NCBI GenBank assembly: GCA_021186555.1
Contig: JAJKFL010000011.1
Span: 4,904,501 to 4,968,500 of the forward strand
Direction: 5' to 3'
Origin: Reticulitermes speratus
Taxonomy: Eukaryota; Arthropoda; Insecta; Blattodea; Rhinotermitidae
DNA length: 64,000 nucleotides
Shown: piece after piece, positions 8,959 through 19,654 of the stretch
How positions within the stretch are numbered: the first letter of the stretch is position 1
How the letters are laid out: each line of letters opens with the position of its first letter
Notes under the pieces: model-generated
What the model saw: only the letters and a program-made list of their open reading frames with translations
Told to the model about the DNA's origin: nothing
The model's database searches: none
Position numbers and translations under genes: made by a program

Positions 8959-10019
8959 AACTATAATATTCACCATAACAAGCAAACCAATCAGTTACAC
9001 ACCCAACTATAAGCACGAAGACACAACTGTAAAACATCCACTCTCATACACAGCACTGTACGTATACAATGAACCTGGCATTTTGTAATTTCCTGCACGA
9101 CTGCCACAAGACCACTAGGCTGCCCTTCGCGTTTCCAACCGTTACCACATTCCAATCACATTCCACAGGTATTGACCATCTATTAGCCTGTGTGCGGCTC
9201 CGGGGTTTGGTTATGAAGAGAGTATGTGGGTAAATTTGTTTTGTCCACCGGAACAATGTGGCTGAACCTCAAATAGCTCTCCGACCGATCACTTCTTAGC
9301 GCCATCTTGTAATTTCGATAGCTTATGCGAGACATGCAAAGGTACACAAGTTGAAACATTTTGCTGGGGTGCAAAGTATTGATCATTAGCTGGGGTCATG
9401 CTAATATTTGCTGTTACTAAAATACTGGAGAGAGGAGATTGAATTTAAAGCTTCTAAAGCAAAGATTAGCTCCTTTCTGTTAGTTATTTATGTGGAAGCT
9501 ATTTCTACCCTCCGCAGTGTCCGTTACAGTTTAACAAAGTAGGCCTAATCTTCATTAACATATCATCACCACTACCAATGCAGCAGCTTTTGACGTGCTG
9601 ATAATTTTATCACATTAAGGCTTTAAACATATGGAAACGAACGTCTCTTTATGCAATTCAGGTGTTCATTACCTTGTTCACAAAACCAGGCACTGGGCCC
9701 CATCCTAAAAAAAAACATAATCAAATCCTTATTTTTACACATTCATTCAACCAAAATTCGCTACTTCGTAAACTGGTCCGGGGACCGGGTCTCTGAAGGG
9801 GGATTTTCAGGATTTTACTCTGAACTATTCCACGGCCACTCTCTACCAAATGCATTCCAATTAATTTTCACTGTCAATCCTATTATTCAACGTCACAGAA
9901 TCCAAGCTACCAGCAGCATCTCTAAATAAACTGAGAATAAATACTCAGTTTCTCAAAGCACTGCAACAGACGGTGAATTCCCAGTGGGTTTTTCCCCTAA
10001 ATTTGGTTTATCAAAACAA
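8959..10019. other. No recognisable feature
   Basis: Unique-looking sequence with ORFs up to 92 codons, none recognised. Confidence 0.5.
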
Positions 10020-10287
10020 CACCGTATTACTTGGAATTTAAGGCACAACTTTTTTCACATTTTTCCGAACTGAGTACAAGGATGTGTCTTAAATTCCAGG
10101 TATTATTTTTCACCCTTCAAAAGTCTCGGAAAACATTTTCCTCGAACAAGTGGCCTCGCAAAAGGAGCAGTAAATTTTACGGACAGTGAAATGTATTTGC
10201 TTGCAAAAACTTTTTTTCTTGGAGATCCGTTTTTAAAAGTGAGGTGTCTTAAAGTAGAGGGCGTCTTAAATTCGAACTAATACTGTA
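10020..10287. mobile_element. Possible DNA-transposon MITE
   Basis: The left CCGTATTACTTGGAATTTAAG and right CTTAAATTCGAACTAATACTG ends (20-base cores) are inverted with about four mismatches. A second inner AATTTAAGGCAC and GTGTCTTAAATTCC pair is also inverted. TA follows the right end but not the left, so the boundary is uncertain. Confidence 0.45.
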
Positions 10288-11011
10288 TTTTGTGTCGTAA
10301 ATTTGGTAATATTAATAAGCTTAATAAAAAATTAATGCTACAAAAACTGCGGAGTTTCTGGTGAAAAATCTGAACTGTGATTACATTACAACACGTAGCA
10401 CTGCGTGCAGTCTCAGGCACTGCGTAAGAACGAGTGGTATAATATTACCAACAGCAGTTTCAGTAGTATGCAGAAAAACAAAATGGCGCCCAGACGACAT
10501 TTATACAGCAATAACTAATAAAATCATAAATTTTCAGTGATGACGGATTATAAATTCCTGGTAGATTTTAAGTTACAAACATGGTGATGGTACCTTACAA
10601 ATCTGTTGCAATATTGACACAAATTAAGGGATTTAGAAATCAAATTTATTACTTGCAGCAGGATCTTTCTTAATCAGCTATGAGCGGCTCAGTGACGCAC
10701 GAAATTTCCCGCCTTTTGTGGGCTCCAAACGTTCGTTTTGTGCAGAACAGCTCAGCACAAATCCCTATGTTTGAGCCACATTAAAACAGTCCACAACTTC
10801 GCACACCTCTCCATTTACGTCTAGGTTTTCCGAGTGGTCTCCTCCGTTGGGATAAAATATATGTAGACTATCCATCGTACTACTTAATTTATTTGCAAGG
10901 GTCACAGTTTACGCGAACGCGTCTAAAAGGAACTAGACGCCATTGCTCCTTGCACGTAAAAGTGAAACATATTCGGATGTCAATACGTATGTTGTGTGTT
11001 AACAAAGTGAT
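10288..11011. other. Mostly unique, with a diverged repeat H piece at 10686-10770
   Basis: AAATTTCCCGCCTTTTGTGG at about 10709 matches the middle of repeat H (3.5 and 45.6 kb). Nothing else is recognised here. Confidence 0.45.
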
Positions 11012-11425
11012 ATAGTCTGTGGTCTTTTGGGTAATTTCACGGCTTCGTGTGGTAATTATTTACCGCCGTTTCGGGACAACGTGTCGGTCCCATCTTCATG
11101 GGTCAAGATTCCAAGATGGAAAGAAAGCTTGTGACAAAGAAACTTGGCAGCAAGACCCTGCCGCAGTACAACATATTGTGACCTTGCATCCAAACCCCCC
11201 ACCCTCTCATCCTATTGGCCATTGTCACATCGCGCGGTCCCCTACCCCGCCCTGCTGCCAAGTTTCCTTGTCACAAGCTTTCTTTCCATCTTGGAATCTT
11301 GACCCATGAAGATGGGACCGACACGTCCCAAAAGTCGGTAAATAATTACCACACGACGCCGTGTAATTACCCAAAAGACCACAGATTACATCAACATCGC
11401 GGCGGAAGCCTGAAATCAAGGAAAG
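11012..11425. mobile_element. Foldback element with about 97-bp unique centre
   Basis: Arms of about 135 bp pair: TGTGGTCTTTTGGGTAATTT (11019 on) against AATTACCCAAAAGACCACAG (11371 on), and AAGATTCCAAGATGGAAAGA against TCTTTCCATCTTGGAATCTT. The two arms contain the CCATCTTCATGGGTCAAG / CCATGAAGATGGGACCGACA module. The right end AACATCGCGGCGGAAGCCTG matches the terminus of the 22.3 kb element. The centre holds no ORF of note. Confidence 0.8.
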
Positions 11426-11849
11426 TGATATAGGTCTGTGCTGCACACAGCAGCATAGTTTATACTTCTATCGAGTAACCTTAGGGATGTAAATCTGTTA
11501 TCGGTGAATCGTTACAGTTTGATATCGCAGAAAAATATTCAGTAGTAATATAAATTTAGCCGAATTTCTTTGGGGCATACTACTTGTATTACACGCGAAG
11601 CAAAACACTATACTAAAAATTAAAAATACAATGCATATGTTTTCCTTTTCAGCGATGCACAGAGGTATAAACACTGGCAGCCGACCATGAAACATCGCAT
11701 AAAGTTATCTAAACATACGTTTTAATTAGCAGGGGAAGTTTGCATTGTGATAAAAGTTTATTTAATGCAATTCTGAATACAAACAGTAACAAAATATGTT
11801 TCAGGCTGGCGTTAATTAGATACTGGAGCAGACTGACAATTTCTACACT
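11426..11849. other. No recognisable feature
   Basis: AT-rich unique sequence with short ORFs. Confidence 0.5.
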
Positions 11850-12095
11850 GATAGTGGCCGCGCGGTCTAAGGCGTGGGTCTGCGGCAGCTCTCTTGCTGG
11901 GATTGCGGGTTCGAATACCGCCGGGGCCAAGGATGTCTTTCTCTTGTGAGTGTTCTGTGTTGTCAGGTAGAGGTCTCTGCGTCGGGCTGATCACTCGTCT
12001 ACAGGAGTCATACCGAGTGTGGTGTGTCTAAGTGTGATAGTGAAGCCTCGATAATGAGGAGGCCCAGGCCCACGAGGGCTGTTGCGCCAAAAAAG
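11850..12095 (+). mobile_element. SINE-B copy
   Basis: Head GTGGCCGCGCGGTCTAAGGC, B box GGGTTCGAATACC, body TTGTCAGGTAGAGGTCTCTG and end GGCCCACGAGGGCTG, then an A run. It lies 44 bp before the 29-bp array at 12.1 kb. No clear TSD. Confidence 0.85.
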
Positions 12096-12138
12096 CACGA
12101 TTCGGTATTAATTTGAAAATTCATATCGATCGACATCC

Positions 12139-12979
12139 CTGGCTATTATTCATAGCTATCCGGCGACATGGCTATTGTTCATAGCTATCCGGCGACATGG
12201 CTATTTTTCATAGCTATCCGGCGACATGGCTATTGTTCATAGCTATACGGTGACATGGCTATTGTTCATAGCTATCCGGCGACATGGATATTGTTCATAG
12301 CTATCCGGCGACATGGCTATTGTTCATAGCTATCCGGCGACATGGCTGTTGTTCATAGCTATCCGGCGACATGGCTACTGTTCATAGCTATCCGGCGATA
12401 TGGCTATTGTTCATAGCTATCCGGCGACATGGCTATTGTTCATAGCTATCCGGCGACATGGTTATTGTTCATAGCTATCCGGCGACATGGCTATTGTTCA
12501 TAGCTATCCGGCGACATGGATATTGTTCATAGCTATCCGGCGACATGGCTATTTTTCATAGCTATCCGGCGACATGGCTATTGTTCATAGCTATACGGCG
12601 ACATGGCTATTGTTCATAGCTATCCGGCGACATGGATATTGTTCATAGCTATCCGGCGACATGGCTATTGTTCATAGCTATCCGGCGACATGGCTATTGT
12701 TCATAGCTATCCGGCGACATGGCTATTGTTCATAGCTATCCGGCGACATGGCTATTGTTCATAGCTATCCGGCGACATGGCTATTGTTCATAGCTATCCG
12801 GCGACATGGATATTGTTCATAGCTATCCGGCGACATGGATATTGTTCATAGCTATCCGGCGACATGGCTATTGTTCATAGCTATCCGGCGACATGGCTTA
12901 TGTTCATAGCTATCCGGCGACATGGCTATTGTTCATAGCTATCCGGCGACATGGCTATTGTTCATAGCTATCCGGCGAC
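12139..12979. repeat. Tandem array, 29-bp unit, 29 copies
   Basis: Unit ATGGCTATTGTTCATAGCTA plus TCCGGCGAC; 841 bp equals 29 units. Variants such as GATATT for GCTATT and TACGG for TCCGG recur in several copies, which suggests blocks were duplicated together. Each unit has the imperfect palindrome TAGCTA. Confidence 0.96.
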
Positions 12980-13668
12980 GCATCTACATCTGACCAATAA
13001 GTAATACCAACAACAAAGTCAAGGTTTGCGCCTTCTTGTCGGTTTAGCGGTGACTGATCCCAAAGCACCCGTCCCTCCCCCGGCCGTAGTTTCGGGCTAC
13101 AATGAGTCCGCGTGGCATTTCTAGGGTTTTCTAATACTTTCAACTTAATTATTAAAATAAAAAATGTTCATTTCCTACCTAATAATTGCATTTACATACT
13201 CTATATTTTAACGCAACACCAATTTCAAAGAATGTTAATCCTTCCAGCTTCTATCTTTTCGCTTGTCAGGCCCATTGTTTATATTGCCATAGCTTAATAG
13301 GAATTTGTACAGTCGTTGTATATAAAAAGCTGTACTCCACAGCACTCTATTCCACGCCTTGCCTTGTTTACCGGGAGAGCATCTCCTGTGTGTCAGCAGA
13401 TCAATAGGATCAGCATTTGTTTGTATCAGCTCGCCTGCAGCACCGAAGGACAAACAAACACGTAAGAGTCCCCTGATGAGGAGCAGTTTGTAACTACCCT
13501 GGACATGGAGACCAATTAATGGTAAATATCGTAATCACTGCGGCATCTAACACTGAGTATATAGGAAAAGTTAGGTAATTTTCGCATAACAAATTCGGCA
13601 ACTATTTCGAAAACCGTAAGGGTTGCGAAAAAAAATTACATTGTAGAAATGAAACACTTGGCTCGTTT
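12980..13668. other. No recognisable feature
   Basis: Unique sequence with ORFs up to 73 codons, none recognised. Confidence 0.5.
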
Positions 13669-13850
13669 CTAGGTGCGTTCGCAAAATTGCGAAAAGCGAC
13701 TATTAACTTCGTCACGTCTGTCTGTCTGTCTATCTGCATGGAACAATTCGGCTTCCACTAGACGGATTTTCATGACATTTTTTTTATACGAGAATTTTTC
13801 GATAGTGTGTCAAGAAAATTCAAGTGTCTTTAAAATCTGACAAGCGGAGG
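13669..13850 (-). mobile_element. Helitron-like 3' end fragment
   Basis: On the minus strand the fragment ends with hairpin TTCGCAATTTTGCGAA (13678-13693), five bases, then CTAG (13669-13672), which fits CTRR. Upstream are the (GACA)n-rich block and the AATTTT.GACACAC / GAAAATCCGT segment shared with copies at 29.4, 49.7 and 60.7 kb. Confidence 0.6.
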
Positions 13851-14145
13851 CCAAGGGAAGCTAACATATAATGTGTAATCCCCTTCGCTTCCGCTCCAGG
13901 CAGGACTGTCGATTTCACGTTTTGTTTCTTACTTACATGTGCTAGCAAGCTTTTGCTTGTTATTTACACTTTCTTTATGATTCGTTGATCTCCGAAATAA
14001 ATTACCCAGCATCAAGCATCAGTAAGCACAATTCGTAATTTTTTTTTTTTTTTGAGGATAAGGTGCTGTAATTTTTGTTGATTAAATACTTTACTGTTTC
14101 GACGTGCGAATTATTTGCACGGGTACAACTAGCTTCTTAAATTAC

Positions 14146-14410
14146 ATTTTTTTTAATGGCTCGACAGCCCTATATGGGCCTGGGCCTCCTCGTTTCATCG
14201 AGGTTTCATGATCACACACATTTGAGACGCACCACAGTCGGTAGGACTCCTCTGGACGAGGGATCAGCTCGTCGCAGAGACCTCTACCTGACAACACACA
14301 ACACTCACAAGAGACAGACATCCATGGCCTCGGCGGGATTCGAACCCACGATCCCAGTAAGCGAGCGGCCGAAGACCCACGCCTTAGACCGCACGACCAC
14401 TGGGATCGGC
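14146..14410 (-). mobile_element. SINE-B, full length with perfect TSD
   Basis: Complete minus-strand copy, with the A-rich tail side (T run) at the left and the head CACTGGGATCGGC at the right. TSD CTTAAATTAC at 14136-14145 and 14411-14420, identical, so the insertion is comparatively young. Confidence 0.93.
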
Positions 14411-14420
14411 CTTAAATTAC

Positions 14421-15303
14421 GTTAGTATACTGTAAATTCCTAATCACTTGTACTACTTTTTAAAACGTCAGGTACTATATATTGATACTGAGCAAGAAAG
14501 CAAACATGTCAGGGTGCAGAACGGGTACACATGCTTGAATCAATTACTCAACCACAGAATAATTTCATACAATATGTGGAAAATGAGTCAGCAACGCCTC
14601 CTTCTGTCTGTCTGTCTGTCCGTAACGGTGATGTATGAAAACTCCCGCAAAATAAACAACCAATGGGCTACCTTGGTATCCACTGATTATATTTAATCAG
14701 AAATCCGAACCTTTTAACCCAACTGGTGACACAGCCGAGCCCGTTACGAGGTACCCATTTAAGATGTTCGTGATACACCTCCTTCACTGGGATTTCTTAA
14801 AATTCCTACTGCGGTTCCTATCTCCTGTCATTGTGTTGAACACAGTGACACGGATATGTTACATGGGCAGTAAGCAAGAAGTTTGGGCTGCTATGGACCC
14901 TGGGTAGTGAATAGACGAGCTACTGGGTCGATTTTCCCAGGGTCACAATCTTCTGCACCCCCCCCCCACCCCAAACCACCGCTACGGTAAAACAACCAGC
15001 AGGTATGGTTGTGAATACGACATAACCACGATAAGAGTCATCGGTGTGAACTAATCTTGCAGTGCCGATATTGCAGTTAACTGCCCTGCCTTATGTACGT
15101 GGTATGTCACTGCAGTTCAAACTATGACACAGGACTATTTATTAAAACTTACAGTAACAGAGTCACTAGACTATAATTTTAAACACCATGCAAGGCAAAC
15201 AAATGCTTTATTTATTCAGTAACGCCAAACAGCGATACGGCGCCTGCACTCTTACGCAGATATGGGTTTAAAAGTTCCCACGGAAAATTACGCTTTGCTA
15301 TAA
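14421..15303. other. No recognisable feature apart from simple tracts
   Basis: A short (TCTG)n tract lies near 14603 and a C run near 14958-14968. No TE ends or ORFs recognised. Confidence 0.5.
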
Positions 15304-15305
15304 TA

Positions 15306-15878
15306 CAGGGCATACACAAAAGAATGGTGCGGTTTCAAAAGTGAATAAATAATTTATGTCTCATAATACACGGGCACAACATACACCGTCAGCGGCGGCA
15401 ACTGTCCAAGTTTCTCATGCGCTACCAGCAGTTCGCTTCTCATGCTTACTGCATGCTTCTCAATCGTGTTCTTCCACAGCGCTGGATCGGACGTGCTGCT
15501 GCAAATGGAGACAAGAACCTTCTCCCTTGGCCACCCCGTTCGCCAGATCTTACACCGTGCGATTTCTTTCTTTGGGGGTTCGTTAAAGACAGCGTTTATG
15601 TACCACCATTGCCCACGTCCATCCATGAAATTCGTGATCGGATAAAGCATGCATTGCAAGCCATTACAGCGGACATGCTACACCGGGTCTGGGATGAGTT
15701 TGATTACCGTGTGGATGTGTGTCGTGTGACCCAGGGTGCACACATTGAAGGATTGTAATTACCAAATGAGAAACCTGGACAGTTGCCGCCGCTGAAGGTA
15801 TATGTTGTGCCCGTGTAAGGTGAGAAATACATTTTTTATTCACTTTTGAAACCGCACCATTCTTTTGTGTATGCCCTG
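15306..15878 (+). mobile_element. Non-autonomous mariner-like element, 113-bp TIRs
   Basis: The first 113 bp (15306-15418) are an inverted copy of the last 113 bp (15766-15878), both starting CAGGGCATACACAAAAGAAT, with TA on each side (15304-15305 and 15879-15880). The interior keeps only the C-terminal third of a transposase. Insertion at TA and the DDE signature place it in the IS630/Tc1/mariner superfamily. The copy cannot move without help in trans. Confidence 0.9.
15417..15758 (+). pseudogene. Transposase C-terminal remnant (IS630/Tc1/mariner)
   Basis: In life the full protein would cut and rejoin DNA at the element's terminal inverted repeats in the nucleus. This frame keeps RWIGR and then PPRSPDLTPCDFFLWG, the conserved block around the third catalytic Asp of this superfamily (the Asp in PCDFF), followed by the usual helical tail ending HIEGL and a stop at 15756-15758. 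The N-terminal helix-turn-helix and the first two catalytic Asp positions are missing: upstream of RWIGR the frame comes straight from the left TIR, so the gene was internally deleted. The Met at 15417 lies at the TIR edge and is not a real start. A relative with a longer but broken gene lies at 41.5-42.5 kb on the other strand. Confidence 0.88.
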
Positions 15879-16268
15879 TATATATTATTGACATTAAAAA
15901 CTTTTATTTCTTGCTACAATATAATTACAGATATGCTTATCTAATTGTAACATGAAGTAATGAATCATTTTTAAGATATTGTGTTTCCAGCATAATTTAT
16001 AACAGTATTAATTATTAAAACATTAATGTTTTATGGTGTCCAGGTAATATCATAACTGTGACAATTATTGAATTAAGATATTATTGCATTTATTTAATAT
16101 TAGAAAAGCATTAATTATTCAATATTAAGGTATGGAACTGTACATGTTAAAACTAAGTTAAAACATTATATTTGGTCAGTATTGCTATTAGTATATAGTT
16201 GAGTCTATCTTTGTAAGCCGTTGCAATATTTGCGTTTGAAGTAACTATGGTTTTTTTTCTGAAAAAGG
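15879..16268. other. AT-rich, no recognisable feature
   Basis: Strongly AT-rich with repeated TTAATTATTnAA motifs; no ORF or element end. Confidence 0.5.
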
Positions 16269-16380
16269 CGGAAAATTGTTTTTCAAGTTCTGGAGCAGGA
16301 TTTTTTTTAAATCTCATGTAATAAGTAAGCTTATTAGGGATGTAACTGTTTCATATATTTACTATTTTCTACAGATGTTA

Positions 16381-16429
16381 ACTGTTCTCCTTGAAGATGG
16401 CCCTGCAGGGCCGAAACATGTAGGACAGT
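16381..16429 (+). ncRNA. Hammerhead-like motif with perfect stem II
   Basis: UUGAAGA (16391-16397; C3 replaced by U), stem II GGCCCTGCAGGGCC (16399-16412), GAAA (16413-16416), palindromic ACAUGU for stem III, GUA (16420-16422). Stem I can form from CC/GG plus ACTGT (16381-16385) with ACAGT (16425-16429). A TGCGATTTGTTT block follows at about 16493, where related loci have TGCATTTnGTTGG. The U at position 3 would be expected to weaken cleavage. Confidence 0.55.
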
Positions 16430-16510
16430 GCAGTAAATTGGTTTGTCCCAAATTTATTTTATTGCGTGTGATGTGTTGGCCTTTTAATAAAGTGCGATTT
16501 GTTTACAAGC

Positions 16511-17121
16511 ACAAGGTGACCGTGCACGAAGATAAGAACCAATCAACGTCCTCGTGCTCTTCTGACACTCGGCGGTCGCACGGGTCCCTGTCGGATGCAC
16601 AAACTTGGCACTCAAAACTTCTACTTAAGGACCACCCGGCTTCTAAACTTGTCCATTTTCCGCCCTTCCACAGAGCATCAACGTTAACTCAGCATTCCTT
16701 TTCTGTCCTCTGGTTACGGAAGACGGGCAATAATCGACAGAATCTTGAAAGCCCAGGCGCTAAACTAACTGACCAAGTCGCGGAGTACCCGGTTTCGACT
16801 CCAGACAGAGACAAGCATTTCTTCCTTCTCCGTAAAAATCTAGACTACGTTCAACCTCCTATTTAACATTACTGGGGGCAAATTTTACGGGCTTGAAGCA
16901 GTATGTGGTGCAGAGGTTAATGATGCGTGGAGCTTACGTCTTTGTATAGTGCTGCGTAGATAAAGGGACAAGTTTTGTTAATAGCATTAGAGTGACAGTT
17001 CGAAAACTTTAATGTATTATATCTTTGAGGATGACTAATCCTTTCTAAGACACATAGATCGCTGTTGATGTAGACTGAAGGGGGAAAAAAAGGCAAGAAG
17101 AACTTAGTGCAGTGTAAATGA
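16511..17121. other. No recognisable feature
   Basis: The open frame running to 16868 crosses the hammerhead-like motif and has no recognisable domain, so I do not call it a gene. Confidence 0.45.
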
Positions 17122-17232
17122 AGGTATACCGTATATGAAATATATACCGTATATGAAATATATACCGTATATGAAATATATACCGTATATGAAATATATA
17201 CCGTATATGAAATATATACCGTATATGAAATA
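17122..17232. repeat. Tandem array, 18-bp unit, 6 copies
   Basis: TACCGTATATGAAATATA repeated without change. The unit contains TATACCGTATA, near-palindromic. A (TTTA)n tract follows at 17256-17296. Confidence 0.95.
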
Positions 17233-17384
17233 TTAGACATAAAAACCAAGAGCGTCACTATTTATTTATTTATTTATTTACTTATTTACGGTTTATTTAT
17301 CTAATTAACTACACTGTTATTAGTTCAGAGTGGGTAGCACGGAATAATACGATAATCAGTAAATAACGAATTGGAAATGATGTG

Positions 17385-17669
17385 GAAGTGGTCGTGGCCT
17401 ATTTCCGTATCAACCGACTGGACGATCGGGGTTCGAATCCCAGTAGAAGCACGAAGAACGTCCAGACCGGCTCTGGGACCCAGCCAGCCTCATATTCAAT
17501 GCGTGACGGGATATTTCCCGGAGGGAAAGCAGCCGGAACGTGAAGTTAACCACTCACTCCATTCAGTGCCGAGGATAAGAACGAGTAGAGCTATACCTCT
17601 ACTCCCTCCGCTTGTCTTCGTGGTGTCGACAGTGACAACTTTACTGTCCCGGTATGTCTGGAGGGACTG
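17385..17669 (+). mobile_element. SINE-E copy, diverged
   Basis: B box GGGGTTCGAATCCC at about 17428, then CCAGACCGGCTCTGGGACCC, AGCTATACCTCTACTCCCTC and CTTCGTGGTGTCG, the order of the 56.6 kb copy. No TSD identified. Confidence 0.65.
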
Positions 17670-17944
17670 AAATAATATCAAATCCCGTAGTCAGGATATG
17701 TAACTACGTTAGGCAATAAAGATATGCCACAGGACGAAACTTACAAACGTCCCAAAGCTGTACTTCAGTGCGTAATACGTTCCCGCAGTCTGTTTATACA
17801 CTGCATTTCAGCAAAAGACATGAAAAGTGTGACATAAGATGAGAACATTCACATTTCAGCAGCAGGATGCTGTAAAATACCGAATTATAACATATTTAAA
17901 ACGGTTTATGGGGCACATAGGAAAAGCCCATAAGCTCTTCTGGA

Positions 17945-18152
17945 TGTGACGCTCCTTCGCTGCGTAAATGGTCCCCGACGTTTCGAATAAACGTCTCGCC
18001 ATCATTTTTAAAGATTTCAAGATTCATAGACATCGAATCCATGAAGATGGAGACAGGTTCCATCGAAACGTCGGGAACCACTTACCAGGCGACACAGCTT
18101 CACATTCCACAAGACCGGAATCCTCGATTAGATCGCTGCGAAAATCTAAAAA
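17945..18152. mobile_element. Foldback element relic
   Basis: TGGTCCCCGACGTTTCGA (17969-17986) is inverted as TCGAAACGTCGGGAACCA (18063-18080). The right arm has CCATGAAGATGGAGACAGGT before GAAACGTCGGG. The end ATCGCTGCGAAAATCTAAAA matches the 5.3 kb and 22.3 kb termini. Confidence 0.6.
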
Positions 18153-18967
18153 AAAATAGGGCGGCCTTTAACTTGTTTTTAGATAACGTCTGAAATGAAT
18201 AAATTAAAAGTGAACCCTTTAAATCCCAGCGGTAAGAATATGTACCATACACTCTAACATTTAAGGAACTCTGTATATTACCACACAGTGTATTTGTGTG
18301 TATTGTATCGATCTAAGGTATAAAGCGATTATTCCCCTGTACAGCATTAATTCATTCGTGTTTACAACTGAGAAGCAGTGTGTTTACAGCGCGGTACGAA
18401 CTGTCTCTTTAAAGTATAATGCGAGTTACGTTCCATCTTCAAAGGGTTAGCAAAGAAATAACACATATAGGAGCAATAAATTATTCAGTTACATCATGCC
18501 GATGAAGAATGATGGACTAATTAATAAACGCACAAACGTATCATCATCACATTACTCAAAGCTTAAAGATAATATCGATATTAATGAATGGCCAGTTGGC
18601 TGAAAGCCAGCACCGGTGTGGGCTTTAGTAACAGCATGTGCCGCTGTGTTCATTTGTTGCGCAAAGCGAAATGTGGCCTGTGGGCGGTCCGTCCGCCTAA
18701 TACCGACGCTGGAGCCGCAATGTGTAGGCGAGATCAGCCTCAATCCCACGAGTCTCCGCCAGATCTCCACCACACACGCAGCACAGTCATCTGTAACCGC
18801 TATTGCAAACTGCCTCCATCTGCAGACAATCACAACTTTCCTGCTGTCATAATTTCTTAGTTTGTGTGAGGCAATTGTTAGTTCAATACGGCTACAGTTT
18901 GGGGCAAGTACGTGGCGGATAATAAAAATAATGTAATACAACAAACACACGAACACTCATACGGTAA
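18153..18967. other. No gene seen; short repeat relic at 18376-18455
   Basis: TGTTTACAGCGCGGTACG...CTTCAAAGGGTTA resembles 52852-52922 (TGTTTACTGCGCGGTACG...CTTTAAAGGGTTA). The two are diverged copies of an unclassified repeat. ORFs of 78-134 codons overlap in opposing frames near 18552-18956, without recognisable domains. Confidence 0.45.
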
Positions 18968-19059
18968 GGACTGAGTAGGTTAACGTAGCGGTACGAGCTC
19001 AACTTGCGGTTGGAAGGTTTCTGGTTCGAAACTCGACCGGGACACCAGTTAACCTGACT
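18968..19059 (+). mobile_element. tRNA-like SINE head, host of a SINE-A insertion
   Basis: GTAGGTTAACGTAGCGGTAC carries an A-box-like segment and GGTTCGAAACTCG a B box. The sequence resumes after the SINE-A insertion at 19362. Confidence 0.5.
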
Positions 19060-19070
19060 GGGGATTCTGG

Positions 19071-19361
19071 TTTTTTTATTCCTGAAGGGCCCCACAGCAG
19101 ATGCTACGAACGCACCGCAGTCTTGAAGGCTTATTGTGCAACCCTATGAGAAAGATGATGAAGATGAGGTTTTTTTCTGCTTTTCGATTTTAATGGAGCA
19201 CCGGTGGAATGAAACAGACAGGAGAAAACCGAAGTACTCCGAGAAAAACCTGTCCCAGTGCCACTTTGTCCACCACAAATCCCACATGGACTGACCAGGG
19301 ATCGAACCCGGGACTCCGCGGTGAGAGGTCGGCGACTAACCGCCTGAGCCATGGCACGGCC
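19071..19361 (-). mobile_element. SINE-A with TSD
   Basis: Full-length minus-strand copy: tail GGGCCCCACAGCAGATGCTA at the left, head complement CGCCTGAGCCATGGCACGGC at the right. TSD GGGGATTCTGG (19060-19070) and GGGGATTGTGG (19362-19372), one mismatch. Confidence 0.9.
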
Positions 19362-19654
19362 GGGGATTGTGGTTATTCCCAGTGGCAAACCTTCAATGGG
19401 CCATTACAGCTTCCTTCCACATCCCTTCAAAGTCATCATTCATTACGTTTCGCAACACCGACCCGCTAGTGTGCGATATGGATAGCGTGGTGAAACAACA
19501 CACAAAAAGGAAACGGAAGGCAACTGAACTTACTTCAGAGGCGAAATTAAATGACCAAAGTCTCATCCATCTGGAAAGCCAAGGCCTGATATTCAACTTG
19601 AATAACAACTGAACTGTTTAAATTAACCAAAAGGACTTGGGCATGTATACAATA

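Noticed and set aside
12139-12979. CRISPR-like appearance of regular repeats
   Set aside because: Units are contiguous with no unique spacers, in an animal-type genomic context.
16276-16866. 196-codon frame
   Set aside because: Runs across the hammerhead-like motif and shows no domain; chance ORF.
18552-18956. Overlapping ORFs of 78-134 codons on both strands
   Set aside because: No domain recognised, and open frames in several registers suggest composition only.
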